A stretch of DNA of 64,000 bases from Thermomonas sp. XSG. Its GTDB lineage: Bacteria > Pseudomonadota > Gammaproteobacteria > Xanthomonadales > Xanthomonadaceae. The position numbers were made by a program, and so were the translations under genes. Where the stretch lies: positions 1,566,001 to 1,630,000 of the forward strand of contig NZ_CP061497.1 in the NCBI RefSeq assembly GCF_014678725.1. The letters are read 5' to 3'. The notes beneath the pieces were generated by a model. That model saw only the letters and a list, made by a program, of their open reading frames with translations. It did not search any database and was not told the origin of the DNA. Each line of letters begins with the position of its first letter. The stretch's first letter is position 1. This document shows, in pieces, positions 41,100-50,772 of this stretch.

Positions 41100-42962
41100 T
41101 CATAGATCGGCGCCGATGTTGAGGTGCAGGGTGATCGGCGAATCGGGCGCGTTGAGCCCGCGCGCGATGTCGACGCGCACCGGCCCCACCGGCGAGCGCC
41201 AGCGCAGGCCGATGCCGACGCCGGTATGCAGATCGGCATCGCGGCCTTCGAACGCGCTGCCGGTATCCACGAACACTGCCATGCCCCACGGGCCACGGAT
41301 GAAGCGTTCGTACTCCAGGCTGGCGGTGACCACGTTGGGCGCGCCGGTGAAATAGGTGCCGCCGTTGGTGCGGATGCTGGGCCCGATCTCGTGCCAGCCG
41401 TAGCCGCGCACGCTGCGGTCGCCGCCGGCGTAGTAGCGCAGGCTGGGCGGCAGTTCCAGCAGGTCGGCGGTGAAGGTGTGGCCCAGCTCGCCGCGCGCCA
41501 GCAGCCGGCTGCTGGCATCGAGCCCGTGGAACCACTGCACGCTGGCGTGCAGCTGGGTGAAGGTGGCCCTGCCGTCGGCGCCGCCCTTGCCGCCGCGCAG
41601 GGTCAGGGTGGCACCGCCGCCGCGGCGCGGCGCCATGCGTTCGTCCACGTCGATGTATTCCGCGCGCAGCGACGGGTAGACGAAGCTGGCGTACTGGAAG
41701 TCGGGCGTCGGCCGGGTCACGCTGGCGTAGGCCCAGCGCTCGCGCAGCACGTGCAGCGAAGCGACCAGGTTGAGGTGGTCGTTGTATTGGCCGCTGCGGC
41801 TGCCCACCAGCTCCAGCCGGCGGCTGTTGACGTAGTCGGTCTGCTCGTCGGCGGCCTGCAGGCTGGCGGTGTACCAGCCGTCCAGCCAGGCGAAGGCGGG
41901 GATGCGGTATTGCAGCGTCGCGGTCTTGCGCTTCTCCGCCCAGTCCACCTGCGCCAGCGCTTTGTGCCCGCGCGCATTGAGGTAGCGCCGCTCCACCCCG
42001 GCGCTGATTCCGGCGCCGCTGAGCGTGCCGTAGCTGGCGCCGAAGCTGTAGATGCTGCGCTTGGCGGGGGTCAGCTGCACCTCCACCGGCACCTGCAGAT
42101 CGCCGGCCTGCCCCGGTGCGGCCTGCACGTCGACCAGTGCGAAATAGTCCAGCGCCACCAGCGATTTACGCAGGCGCTCGAGTTCGGCCTGGTCATAGGG
42201 CTGGCCCGGCGACCACGGCACCAGCTTGGCCAGCAGGTGCTGGTCGATGACGGCGTCCGGCGTCTGGGTGAAGCGCGCCTCGCCCAGCGCGTGGCGGGCG
42301 CCGCTGTTCCAGCGCAGGTCGATGTCGGCGGCCTGCTGCGCCCGCGTCACCTCGACCCGGTGGCTGGCGAGGCCGGCATCGAAATAACCATGCTCCGCCA
42401 GCGCCACCGCGATGCGCGCCTTGCCGGCTTCGTACAGGCGATGGTCGAACACCGCGCCGGCCTGCGGCTGGAACGCCGCCAGCGCTTCGCCGACGCGGCG
42501 GTCGTCGCTACCCGGCCCGGCCACGCCGAGTTCGAGCCCGCGCACCCGCACCGGCTGGCCGGGGGCGATGCGCAGGATCACCACGATCTCCCCGCCGGTG
42601 CCGCGCCCGCGCGCGGCTTCGGGGTTGTCGTTGCCGGCATCCTCGTTGGCGTCGTCGTCGCCCACCACCGCCACCGGCTCGCTGCGGTCGCTGCGATGCA
42701 CGCTGATGGTGGGCGCGTAGTAGCCGAACGGCTCCAGCGCGCCGCGCGCCTCGTCCGCGGCGATCCGCAGCAGGTGATTGAGGCGGCGTGCACGCAGGTC
42801 GTCGCCCACCTCGTCCTGCAGCGACAGCGCCGACAGCACGTTCGCGCGCATCGCCTCGTCGGCCAGGCCCTGGATCTCGATCCGGGCCACCGTGGCGGCC
42901 GAAGCCGGCAGCGCCAGCGCACACAGGGCGAAGGCAAGCGGAAGGCGCAGGGTCGGAGGCAT
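41100..42962 (-). CDS. tamA: Outer-membrane assembly factor TamA (Omp85 family)
   Basis: 620 residues. The signal peptide (LRLPLAFALCALALPASA) is followed by POTRA domains (about 24-330) and a 16-strand Omp85 barrel (about 340-620) with the lid-lock signature RYYAGGDRSVRGYGWHEIGP and the GIGLRWRSPVGPVRVDIARGL end. POTRA1 has an acidic insertion GDDDANEDAGNDNPEAARGRG (about 100-125), absent from E. coli TamA as I recall it. It is directly followed by tamB. The ATG at 42962 has TATCCT 6 nt upstream and no ribosome-binding site. Confidence 0.95.
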   Translation of the reverse strand: MPPTLRLPLAFALCALALPASAATVARIEIQGLADEAMRANVLSALSLQDEVGDDLRARRLNHLLRIAADEARGALEPFGYYAPTISVHRSDRSEPVAVVGDDDANEDAGNDNPEAARGRGTGGEIVVILRIAPGQPVRVRGLELGVAGPGSDDRRVGEALAAFQPQAGAVFDHRLYEAGKARIAVALAEHGYFDAGLASHRVEVTRAQQAADIDLRWNSGARHALGEARFTQTPDAVIDQHLLAKLVPWSPGQPYDQAELERLRKSLVALDYFALVDVQAAPGQAGDLQVPVEVQLTPAKRSIYSFGASYGTLSGAGISAGVERRYLNARGHKALAQVDWAEKRKTATLQYRIPAFAWLDGWYTASLQAADEQTDYVNSRRLELVGSRSGQYNDHLNLVASLHVLRERWAYASVTRPTPDFQYASFVYPSLRAEYIDVDERMAPRRGGGATLTLRGGKGGADGRATFTQLHASVQWFHGLDASSRLLARGELGHTFTADLLELPPSLRYYAGGDRSVRGYGWHEIGPSIRTNGGTYFTGAPNVVTASLEYERFIRGPWGMAVFVDTGSAFEGRDADLHTGVGIGLRWRSPVGPVRVDIARGLNAPDSPITLHLNIGADL

Positions 42963-42968
42963 CGGCGC

Positions 42969-42974
42969 AGGATA
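42969..42974 (-). promoter_or_regulatory. -10-like hexamer, leaderless tamA start
   Basis: TATCCT on the minus strand, 6 nt (GCGCCG) before the ATG at 42962. TTGACG at 42984-42989 is too close to serve as its -35. Confidence 0.4.
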
Positions 42975-43029
42975 CCGATGCAACGTCAAAGTGTGATTAA
43001 CGGATGCACCGCCGCGTTGCCGCGGCCGC

Positions 43030-43491
43030 CTACTGCAGCCAGGCCTTGATCCTGCGCTTGAACCAGCCGTCGTTGGCGCCGCCCTGGCCCGGGCGCTTGT
43101 AGGTGTCCAGGTAGTGGCGCACATGCCTGGCATAGGACTTGTCGTCGCCGCGGATGTGGTTGAACAGCCAGCGCGCCAGCATGCCCTTCAGTTCGCCGGT
43201 GATGTCCTCGCCCGCGTCGAAGCGCATGCGGTACTCGCTGACCCGGCGCACGAACATCTCGTGCACGCGCTTGTGTGCCGGCCCGAAGGTGTAGCCGGAC
43301 TCCTCCATCAGCTCTTCTTCGAATGCGAAGTGCGAGAGGGTGTAGTCGACCAGTTCCTCCAGCACCGCCGCCTGGTCGTCGCGGGTGGTCGCCTCGGCGA
43401 GCTGGTTGATCAGCGCAACGATGCGGTGGTGTTGCTGGTCGATGACATCGATGCCGGTGTCGAGTTCGGCTTGCCACACAAGCAGGGCCAT
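43030..43491 (-). CDS. Bacteriohemerythrin
   Basis: 153 residues, a single hemerythrin domain. The di-iron ligands are recognisable: H21/H22 (DQQHHRI), H54 and E58 (SHFAFEEEL), H73 and H77 (AHKRVHEMF), H112 and D116/117 (NHIRGDD). It would reversibly bind O2 in the cytoplasm, or sense or deliver it. GGAG lies 8 nt before the ATG. The promoter region contains an FNR-like box at the right spacing (see below), consistent with control by oxygen. No signalling domain is fused. Confidence 0.93.
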   Translation of the reverse strand: MALLVWQAELDTGIDVIDQQHHRIVALINQLAEATTRDDQAAVLEELVDYTLSHFAFEEELMEESGYTFGPAHKRVHEMFVRRVSEYRMRFDAGEDITGELKGMLARWLFNHIRGDDKSYARHVRHYLDTYKRPGQGGANDGWFKRRIKAWLQ

Positions 43492-43499
43492 GGGGTGCT

Positions 43500-43516
43500 C
43501 CGGAAAAATTTTCCGG
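43500..43516. promoter_or_regulatory. 17-bp perfect palindrome before the hemerythrin gene
   Basis: CCGGAAAAATTTTCCGG, 8-bp arms around one A, lies 9-25 bp upstream of the ATG at 43491. It overlaps the ribosome-binding site (CCGGAG) and the predicted transcript start. It could be an operator for a repressor or an mRNA structure. The AT-rich core is conspicuous in this GC-rich context. Confidence 0.5.
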
Positions 43517-43518
43517 GC

Positions 43519-43560
43519 ACCTTAGTGGCGCGCGCCCCGCAGCGTATTGACCGCGATCAA
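43519..43560 (-). promoter_or_regulatory. FNR-type class II promoter of bacteriohemerythrin
   Basis: On the minus strand TTGATCGCGGTCAA (43547-43560) matches the FNR/ANR consensus TTGAT-N4-ATCAA except for one base. A weak -10, TAAGGT (43519-43524), predicts a start near 43512. The box centre is then 41.5 bp upstream, the class II activator position. The weak -10 and absent -35 fit activator dependence. Identified by eye; no regulator gene is in the window. Confidence 0.55.
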
Positions 43561-43568
43561 AGCGGTTC

Positions 43569-45692
43569 TCAGGCGGACAGGTGCTCGATCGCCGCCACGC
43601 TGCCGAGGCGGTCCGCCAACCGTTTGAGCAGGGCCAGGCGGTTGGCGCGCACGGCTGGATCCTCGGCGTTGACCATCACCGCATCGAAGAACGCGTCCAC
43701 CGGCGCGCGCAGTGCCGCCAGCCGGGTCAGCACGCTGACGTAATCGCCCTGTGCCAGCGCCGGCCCGGTCTCGGCATAGGCGGCTTCCACCGCCTCGGCC
43801 AGCGCCAGCTCGGCGGGTTCGCGCAGCAGCGCCGCATCCTCCATCGCCGGGATGTCGATGTCGGCCTTCTTCAGGATGTTGCCGATGCGCTTGTTGGCAG
43901 CGGCCAGCGCGGCGGCTTCCGGCAGCTGCGCGAAGGTGCCGATGGCGTCGAGGCGGCGGTCGAAGTCGTACAGGGAGGCCGGGTTCAGTTCGGCGACGGC
44001 GTTGAAGTGCGCGGCCGGAACGCCGCGGTCGGCGTAGTAGCCGCGCAGGCGGTCGAGGATGAAGTCGTACAGTTCCTGCCGATGCGTGTACGCCTTCGCA
44101 ATGCTCTTTTCGTCTGCCGAGTTTCCATCTAGGCCAGCGAAGGCCCTGTCGGGAATCGCTCCCAATGCATCGCCGAGAAGATGCTGCACGTTCAAATCCA
44201 AGCCGCTCTCGATGATCGTCCTCGCCAGCCCCAGCGCATTGCGGCGCAAGGCGAACGGGTCCTTGTTGCCGGTCGGCTTCAGGCCCGCGGAAAAACCGCC
44301 GGCCAGCGTGTCCAGGCGCTCGGCGATGGCCAGCACCTTGCCCAGCATTGATGCCGCGATGTCGTCGGCAGCGAAGCGCGGGCGGTAGGCTTCATCGATG
44401 GCCAGCGCCACCGCGTCAGTTTCGCCCGCGCGCTGCGCGTAGTAGCGGCCGGCGATGCCCTGCAGTTCGGGAAACTCGTTGACCATGCGGCTCTGCAGGT
44501 CGTTCTTCGCCAGCTCTGCCGCACGCCGTGCCTGCACCGGGTCGGCGCCGACCTGCGTGGCGATGGCCTCGGCCAGCGCCGCCACCCGCGCCACCTTGTC
44601 GGCCACGCTGCCCAGCTTGGCCTGGTAGGTGACGGTCTTCAGGCCCTCGCCCATCGACGCGAGGCCCTGTTTCAGGTCCTCGTCGAAGAAGAACTTGGCG
44701 TCGCTGAAGCGCGGGCGGATCACTCGCTCGTAGCCCTTGCGGATTTCGGACGCGTTCTTCGACTCGATGTTGGCGATGCCGATGAACTTCTCGGTGAGCT
44801 TGCCGCTGGCATCCAGCACCGGGAAGAACTTCTGGTTGGCCTCCATGGTTTCCACCAGCGCTTCCTGCGGCACCGCCAGGAACTCGCGGTCGAACGCGCA
44901 GGCCACCGCTACCGGCCATTCGTTGAGGCAGTTCACCTGCTCCAGGTTGCCTTCGTCGATGCGCGCGCTGCCGCCGGCTGCCTGCGCCGCGCGCTCGACC
45001 TCGTCGACGATGCGCGCGCGGCGCGCGTCGGCATCGACCAGCACCTTGGCATCCAGCAGCGCGGCCACGTAGTCCTGCGGCTGCGCGATGGCGATGGCCT
45101 GCGGCGCGTGGAAGCGGTGGCCGCGGGTCTGGCGGCCGGCGCGAATGCCCAGCGCCTCGACATCGGCGACCTCGTTGCCCAGCAGCGCCACCAGCCAGTG
45201 CAGCGGGCGGGCGAAACCGTAGGCATGCGCGCCCCAGCGCATCGGCTTGGGAATGGGCATGCCGGCCAGCGCCTCGTCCAACACGCCCTGCAGCAGGTCC
45301 AGGGTGCGCGCGCCGGGCTTGGTGGCGCGGTGCACGAAGCGCTCGCCCTTGGCATCGCTGGTTTTTTCCAGCGCCGTCCATTCGACGCCGGCCTTGGCGG
45401 CGAAGCCTTCCAGCGCCTTGGTCGGCGCGCCGTTGGCGTCCAGCGCGATGTTCAGGTACGGGCCCAGCACCTCGGAGGTCTGCTCCGGCTGCTCCACCGC
45501 CACGCCGGGCAGCAGCACTGCCAGCCGGCGCGGCGAATACAGCGGCTTGGCGCCGTCGCGCTCGACCGCCACGCCGCGCTTGTCCAGCGCGGCCAGCACG
45601 CCGTCGAAGAACGCCTGCGCCAGCCCGGGCAGCGCCTTGACCGGCAGCTCTTCGGTGCCGAGTTCGATCAGGAGGGGTTGCTTGATGCTCAT
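43569..45692 (-). CDS. glyS: Glycyl-tRNA synthetase beta subunit
   Basis: 707 residues, typical of the beta chain. It begins [26 protein letters not shown] and carries the B3/4-like and HD-type middle region ([29 protein letters not shown]) and the C-terminal tRNA-binding helices. With GlyQ it forms the alpha2beta2 enzyme that charges tRNA-Gly. It is downstream of glyQ with a 111-bp gap carrying a small hairpin. AAGG precedes the ATG. Confidence 0.97.
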   Translation of the reverse strand: MSIKQPLLIELGTEELPVKALPGLAQAFFDGVLAALDKRGVAVERDGAKPLYSPRRLAVLLPGVAVEQPEQTSEVLGPYLNIALDANGAPTKALEGFAAKAGVEWTALEKTSDAKGERFVHRATKPGARTLDLLQGVLDEALAGMPIPKPMRWGAHAYGFARPLHWLVALLGNEVADVEALGIRAGRQTRGHRFHAPQAIAIAQPQDYVAALLDAKVLVDADARRARIVDEVERAAQAAGGSARIDEGNLEQVNCLNEWPVAVACAFDREFLAVPQEALVETMEANQKFFPVLDASGKLTEKFIGIANIESKNASEIRKGYERVIRPRFSDAKFFFDEDLKQGLASMGEGLKTVTYQAKLGSVADKVARVAALAEAIATQVGADPVQARRAAELAKNDLQSRMVNEFPELQGIAGRYYAQRAGETDAVALAIDEAYRPRFAADDIAASMLGKVLAIAERLDTLAGGFSAGLKPTGNKDPFALRRNALGLARTIIESGLDLNVQHLLGDALGAIPDRAFAGLDGNSADEKSIAKAYTHRQELYDFILDRLRGYYADRGVPAAHFNAVAELNPASLYDFDRRLDAIGTFAQLPEAAALAAANKRIGNILKKADIDIPAMEDAALLREPAELALAEAVEAAYAETGPALAQGDYVSVLTRLAALRAPVDAFFDAVMVNAEDPAVRANRLALLKRLADRLGSVAAIEHLSA

Positions 45693-45724
45693 GCGGGTCG
45701 CGCCTTCTGCGTTTTGCCAGTCAT

Positions 45725-45740
45725 GCCCGCGAAAGCGGGC
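45725..45740. repeat. REP-like hairpin between glyQ and glyS
   Basis: GCCCGC-GAAA-GCGGGC in the context TCATGCCCGCGAAAGCGGGC. This resembles the CCCGCGAAAGCGGG extragenic repeats scattered in Xanthomonadaceae genomes. Only this copy is seen in the window. It lies in the 111-bp gap inside the glyQS operon. Confidence 0.45.
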
Positions 45741-45803
45741 AGCCAGCGTCTTGTGCGTCTTGTTTGCCAGCCACCGGGTCCCCGTCGTCCGGGGACGGCA
45801 GCG

Positions 45804-46700
<897 letters not shown>

Positions 46701-46730
46701 GTCGGGCTGGGAAGTGCGAGGTAGCGGATT

Positions 46731-46738
46731 AGTATAAG
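46731..46738. promoter_or_regulatory. Overlapping back-to-back -10 elements of glyQ and the amidotransferase gene
   Basis: AGTATAAG reads TATACT on the minus strand (46731-46736, 5 of 6, about 30 bp before the glyQ ATG) and TATAAG on the plus strand (46733-46738, 5 of 6, 44 bp before the ATG at 46783). The two polymerases could not bind at once. Neither has a clear -35. Confidence 0.4.
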
Positions 46739-46782
46739 GGCGCCTGTTTTGCCGCCCGCCGCCACGCCGCCCGCGAACGCCG

Positions 46783-47496
46783 ATGACCACGCCCTTCCTG
46801 ATCCTCGAAACCGGCCAGCCCACCCCGTCGATGCGCCGCCACGGCAGCTTCGCCCACTGGATCCGGGTGGCCGCCGGGCTGGGACGCGATGACGCGGTGG
46901 TGGTCGACGTCCAGCGCGGCGACGAGCTGCCGCGCCGCGAGGGCTTTGCCGGGGCGATCGTGACCGGCTCGGCGGCGATGGTGACCGAGCGCCACGACTG
47001 GAGCGAACGCAGCGCGGCATGGCTGCGCGAGGCCGCGCACGCCGGCCTGCCGCTGCTGGGCATCTGCTACGGCCATCAGCTGATCGCGCACGCGCTGGGC
47101 GGCACCGTCGACGACAATCCGAATGGCCGCGAGATGGGCACGGTCCACATCGACCTGCGCCCGCAGGCGCAGGACGACCCGCTGTTCGCCGGCCTGCCGG
47201 CGCGTTTCGCCGCCCAGGCCACCCACCTGCAGAGCGTGCTGCAGCCGCCGCCGGGCGCCACCGTGCTGGCGCGCAACGACCACGACGCCTGCCATGCGTT
47301 CCGCTGGGGCGATGCGGCCTGGGGCCTGCAGTTCCATCCCGAGTTCAGCGCCGGCCACATGCGCGGCTACATCCATGCGCGTGCCGATGCGCTGGCCCGC
47401 GAGGGGCGTTGCGGCAAGCGGCTGGCGCGCGAGGTCGGCGCGGCGCCGCATGCGCGCGAGGTCCTGCGCCGGTTCGTCCGCCGCGCGCGGCGCTGA
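46783..47496 (+). CDS. Class I glutamine amidotransferase
   Basis: 237 residues, GATase1 domain alone. The nucleophile is C95 in [17 protein letters not shown]; the His and Glu lie in [14 protein letters not shown]. It resembles the free-standing GMP-synthase-like amidotransferases annotated in many proteobacteria, which are not fused to a synthetase domain. The acceptor and pathway are unknown. It is divergent from glyQ. Confidence 0.88.
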   Translation: MTTPFLILETGQPTPSMRRHGSFAHWIRVAAGLGRDDAVVVDVQRGDELPRREGFAGAIVTGSAAMVTERHDWSERSAAWLREAAHAGLPLLGICYGHQLIAHALGGTVDDNPNGREMGTVHIDLRPQAQDDPLFAGLPARFAAQATHLQSVLQPPPGATVLARNDHDACHAFRWGDAAWGLQFHPEFSAGHMRGYIHARADALAREGRCGKRLAREVGAAPHAREVLRRFVRRARR

Positions 47497-47538
47497 CGCA
47501 CGCTCCGGTATCCTGTGTGCCTCTTTCCGGGGCGCAGC

Positions 47539-48468
47539 ATGGACATTCGCAGATTGCCGGCCAGCCAGGGGCTGGTGTGGTTCCGTCAGGCCATCGACCT
47601 GGGCGCGAGGAATCCGCGCGCGGTGTTCGGGGCGGCGGCGCTGGCGATCATCGCGCTGTACGCGGCGGTGCTGGCGCTGGCCCTGTTGATGGGCTTGCTG
47701 CTGGCCGGCAGCAAGGCCAGCGGTCAGCCGCCGGGTCTCGGCCTGGTGATGGCGGTGGCGGTGCCGCTGACCCTGGCAGTCATGCTGCTGGTGCCGGTGC
47801 TGCTGGGCGGGCTGATGCACGTGATCCGAGAGACCGAGGCCGGGCGCCCGGCGCATGCGCGCGACGTGTTCGTGCCGTTGCGCAGCGGCAAAGGCCGCCA
47901 GCTGGCGTGGCTGGGGCTGGTGCAGGTGGCGCTGGCGGTGGTCGGCGGCGTGCTGATGGTGGCCGTGGCCGGCAGCGACTACTGGCGCGACTATCTTGCG
48001 GCGATGCAGGCGGCGATGCAGGGCGCCACGCCCGCGGTGCCGCAGCCGCAGAACGGCGGCCTGCTGTTCCTGGTGCAACTGGTCTTCAACTATTTCAGCT
48101 ACGCGCTGATGCTGTTCGCGATCCCGCTGATGCTGTTCTCCGGCAATGGCCTGGTCGATGCGTTGCGCAATGCCTTGCGCGCCTCGGTCAGCAACATCGG
48201 TGCCAACCTGGTGGCCGGCGTGCTGTTCGTCGGCGCGCTGCTGCTGGCGGCGGTGGTGGTGGCGCTGCTGGCCAGCCTGCTGGCGGTGCTGGGCGGCGCC
48301 ATCCATCCGGCGCTGGGCGCGCTGCTGACGATGCTGACCATGCTCGGTTTTGCCGGGGTGGTGCTGGTGCTGGTGGTGGGCGCGGCCTACCTGGCCTGGC
48401 GCGACACCTTCGGCGATTCGGCCGCGTCGTCGCCGGTGCCGCCGCCGGTGCACGGTTTCGAGGCCTGA
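47539..48468 (+). CDS. BPSS1780-like polytopic membrane protein
   Basis: 309 residues with about six or seven hydrophobic segments, e.g. AVFGAAALAIIALYAAVLALALLMGLLLAG and GVLFVGALLLAAVVVALLASLLAVLGG. The ATG at 47539 is preceded by GGGGC; TATCCT at 47509-47514 may be the -10. The N-terminus (RRLPASQGLVWFRQAIDLGARNPRAVFG) is the family hallmark I recognise from BPSS1780-type proteins, whose function is unknown. It is convergent with tatC. Confidence 0.78.
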   Translation: MDIRRLPASQGLVWFRQAIDLGARNPRAVFGAAALAIIALYAAVLALALLMGLLLAGSKASGQPPGLGLVMAVAVPLTLAVMLLVPVLLGGLMHVIRETEAGRPAHARDVFVPLRSGKGRQLAWLGLVQVALAVVGGVLMVAVAGSDYWRDYLAAMQAAMQGATPAVPQPQNGGLLFLVQLVFNYFSYALMLFAIPLMLFSGNGLVDALRNALRASVSNIGANLVAGVLFVGALLLAAVVVALLASLLAVLGGAIHPALGALLTMLTMLGFAGVVLVLVVGAAYLAWRDTFGDSAASSPVPPPVHGFEA

Positions 48469-48483
48469 GCCGGACTTCCCGCC

Positions 48484-49233
48484 TCAGGCGCGCGCATCGT
48501 CCGGGCGCGGCATGGCCAGTCCCGCGGCGATGATGCCGGCTTCGTACAGCAGGTACATCGGCACCATCATCAGCAGCATCGACAGGCCGTCGCCCGGGGT
48601 GATCAACATCGCGACCACGGCGATGCCGATCACCGCATAGCCGCGGCCCTGGCGCAGCTGGGCCGGGGTGACCCAGCCGAACATGGCGCACAGGGTGATC
48701 GCCACCGGCAACTCAAAGCCAAGCCCGGACGCCAGCGCGATCACCGCCACGAAGTCCAGGTAGCGGGCGATATCGGGCATCAGCGCCACCGCTTCCGGGC
48801 GGGTGAAGGCGATGAAGCGGAACATCGCCGGCAGCAGCACGTAGTAGGCGAACGCGCAGCCGGCGTAGAACAGCAGGATCGAAGACACCAGCATCGGCGC
48901 CGCCAGCCGCCGCTCACGCCGGTACAGGCCGGGGGCGACGAACGCCCACAGCTGGTAGAGCAGCACCGGTGCGGCCGCCAGCAGGGCGACATACAGCGCC
49001 AGCCGCAGCGGCGTCGAGAAGGGGGTCAGCGGATCGGTGGCGATCAGCTGGCTGCCGGCCGGCAGGGTGGCCAGCAGCGGCTTGGACAGCAGCGCGTACA
49101 GCGGGTTGCTGAAGAACGCGGCCACCCCGAACGCCACCAGCACCGCCACCACGCCCTTCACCAGGCGGGCGCGCAGCTCCAGCAGGTGGGCGATCAGCGG
49201 GCGCTCTTCCTGCGCGGGGTCAGGTGCCGTCAT
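48484..49233 (-). CDS. tatC: Twin-arginine translocase subunit TatC
   Basis: 249 residues with six transmembrane helices. Conserved elements are LIAHLLELRARLVKGV at the N-terminus, YQLWAFVAPGLYRRERR, the first periplasmic loop TDPLTPFSTPLRLALY, and FELPVAITLCAMFGWVTPAQLRQGRGYA. TatC binds the twin-arginine signal peptide with TatB. The start overlaps the tatB end by 14 bp. Confidence 0.97.
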   Translation of the reverse strand: MTAPDPAQEERPLIAHLLELRARLVKGVVAVLVAFGVAAFFSNPLYALLSKPLLATLPAGSQLIATDPLTPFSTPLRLALYVALLAAAPVLLYQLWAFVAPGLYRRERRLAAPMLVSSILLFYAGCAFAYYVLLPAMFRFIAFTRPEAVALMPDIARYLDFVAVIALASGLGFELPVAITLCAMFGWVTPAQLRQGRGYAVIGIAVVAMLITPGDGLSMLLMMVPMYLLYEAGIIAAGLAMPRPDDARA

Positions 49234-49534
49234 GGCCTTGACGGGTCGCAGGCGGGGGCGGGGTCGAGGGCGGCGGCGCGTCCTGCATCGGCGTATCCAG
49301 CTGCACGCCCTGCTGCACTTCCTGCAGCGCCTGGCGGGTCTCCTGCAGGCTGCGCCGGAGTTCCTCGTGGGCCAGCTCCTGCTCCAGTTCGTTCTTCATC
49401 GCGAACCACTGTGCGCGCGCCTTGCGCACCCACAGCCCGACGAAACGCGCGGCCTTGGGCAGCCGCTCCGGGCCCAGCACCAGCAGGGCGATGGCGCCCA
49501 GGATCACCAACTCGGGAAAGCTGACCTCGAACAT
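49220..49534 (-). CDS. tatB: Sec-independent protein translocase TatB
   Basis: 104 residues. An N-terminal membrane helix has the TatB signature FEVSFPELVILGAIALLVLGPERLPKAAR-type region, with Glu at position 8 and a conserved GPERLP hinge, then an amphipathic helix and a Pro-rich tail. It is the middle gene of tatABC. Confidence 0.95.
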   Translation of the reverse strand: MFEVSFPELVILGAIALLVLGPERLPKAARFVGLWVRKARAQWFAMKNELEQELAHEELRRSLQETRQALQEVQQGVQLDTPMQDAPPPSTPPPPATRQGHDGT

Positions 49535-49558
49535 CGCTGCGAACGACTATGCAGCGCT

Positions 49559-49798
49559 TCAGGAGTCCTGCCGCGAAGCGTCGCGCTGGCGGTCCTGCTC
49601 GGCGGCGGCCGCGTCCTCGCGTCCATCGTTGCGCAGCTGCGGCGGCGGGGACTCGGCGTCGGGTTCCTGCACGCCCTTCTTGAACTCGCGGATGCCCTTG
49701 CCCAGTTCGCGCATGCCCGAGGTGAGGCGCTTGGTGCCGAAGATCAGCAGCACGATGACCAGCAGGATGAGGAGTTCGCGCCAACCGATCATGGCCAT
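49559..49798 (-). CDS. tatA: Sec-independent protein translocase TatA
   Basis: 79 residues. One membrane helix (GWRELLILLVIVLLIFGTKRL), the FGTKRL hinge and an amphipathic helix (MRELGKGIREFKKGVQ) identify TatA, the pore-forming partner. The charged tail is variable. The start may be the ATG at 49798, the GTG just before it or the ATG at 49792. TATTCT near 49825-49830 is a plausible -10 for the operon. Confidence 0.95.
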   Translation of the reverse strand: MAMIGWRELLILLVIVLLIFGTKRLTSGMRELGKGIREFKKGVQEPDAESPPPQLRNDGREDAAAAEQDRQRDASRQDS

Positions 49799-49844
49799 CA
49801 CTTCGCAGGATTACAGGAACCCAAGAATACCGCAGCGTCCGGCC

Positions 49845-50651
49845 TCAGTCCTCAAGCGGCGTGGTGGTGGCCGGGTTGCCCGCATCCAGCGGCTGCACGG
49901 TGGCGGCGGCCGGCGACGGCTGCGCCGGCGCGGCCGGGGCGCTGGCACCGCGGCGCGCGTAGCGGGCGGCGGCGGTGGCTTCCTCCAGCGCATCGCGGAA
50001 GGCGACGATGGGGGCCGACGGCGCCTGCGGCGCGCGGCCCTCGAAGATCATCCGCGGGGTCACGCCGCTGCCGTAGGCGGTGCGGTTGGCGCCGTTGTCG
50101 ATCGACAGCACCGCGCCGTCCAGCGCCACGCCCGCGAACAGCCCGCGCGCGCGCGACCACGACCAGATCTCGGCTTTCAGCGCGCCGTCGGTGGCGGCGG
50201 CGGCGTTGCGGCCGACCGGGCCGGCGGCCACGCCGGCATCGGCGCCCAGGGTGATCTTGCCGTTGACCAGGTTGTCCAGCCCGCGCTCGCTGCGGAACAC
50301 CAGGATCACGTCGGCCGACTGCACGCCGGCCTGCAGGCCGAAACTGGCGCCGGCCAGCTTCACGAACACGGGATTCGACCAGGTGCCATCGGGGGTCTTG
50401 ATCGACACCAGGCCGAGCCCGCGGCGACCGCCCAGCATGAAGCCGGCCTTGATGGTGTCCGGCACGACCACGATCGCCTTGGCATCTTCCAGCAGGCGGT
50501 CCGGGATCGACGCCTCGGGGATGGACTGGATCTGCCGCACCACCCGCACCGCGTCGTCGGCGCGCACGTCCTCGCGCGAACCCGCGACGACGGCGCCGGC
50601 AGCCAGCAGCACGGCAAGGGCAAGGGTCAGGCGTCGCGGCGTCGCAGTCAT
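49845..50651 (-). CDS. Ysc84/SYLF-domain exported protein
   Basis: 268 residues. A signal peptide (RLTLALAVLLAAGAVVAG) is followed by a SYLF/Ysc84 domain (about 30-215): IPDRLLEDAKAIVVVPDTIKAGFMLGGRRGLGLVS, SNPVFVKLAGASFGLQAGVQSADVILVF and KITLGADAGVAAGPVGRN. The C-terminus is Ala/Pro-rich. SYLF domains bind phosphoinositides in eukaryotes; bacterial exported versions have no settled role. The ATG at 50651 has GGAG 6 nt upstream inside a 9-bp tandem repeat. An in-frame ATG at 50702 would add MRLPRF and a QTTQTTETT repeat. Confidence 0.88.
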   Translation of the reverse strand: MTATPRRLTLALAVLLAAGAVVAGSREDVRADDAVRVVRQIQSIPEASIPDRLLEDAKAIVVVPDTIKAGFMLGGRRGLGLVSIKTPDGTWSNPVFVKLAGASFGLQAGVQSADVILVFRSERGLDNLVNGKITLGADAGVAAGPVGRNAAAATDGALKAEIWSWSRARGLFAGVALDGAVLSIDNGANRTAYGSGVTPRMIFEGRAPQAPSAPIVAFRDALEEATAAARYARRGASAPAAPAQPSPAAATVQPLDAGNPATTTPLED

Positions 50652-50678
50652 CGTGGTCTCCGTGGTCTGCGTGGTCTG
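50652..50678. repeat. Three tandem 9-bp repeats abutting the Ysc84 start codon
   Basis: CGTGGTCTC, CGTGGTCTG, CGTGGTCTG on the plus strand. On the minus strand the last unit provides the GGAG ribosome-binding site and touches the ATG. Copy-number change by slippage would not shift frame but could alter the leader. Confidence 0.7.
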
Positions 50679-50772
50679 TGTGGGAAAGCGCGGAAGCCGC
50701 ATCGTGGCGCGGCGGCCATGAATCGATATTAAGTCAGGGCATGGTACGCGGGTGCCATGCGATCCTATGCCC

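Noticed and set aside
37100-41122. 1,340-residue plus-strand ORF
   Set aside because: Antisense to tamB, which has clear membrane and DUF490 signatures.
42969-42989. TTGACG at 42984-42989 as the -35 of tamA
   Set aside because: Only 9 bp separate it from TATCCT.
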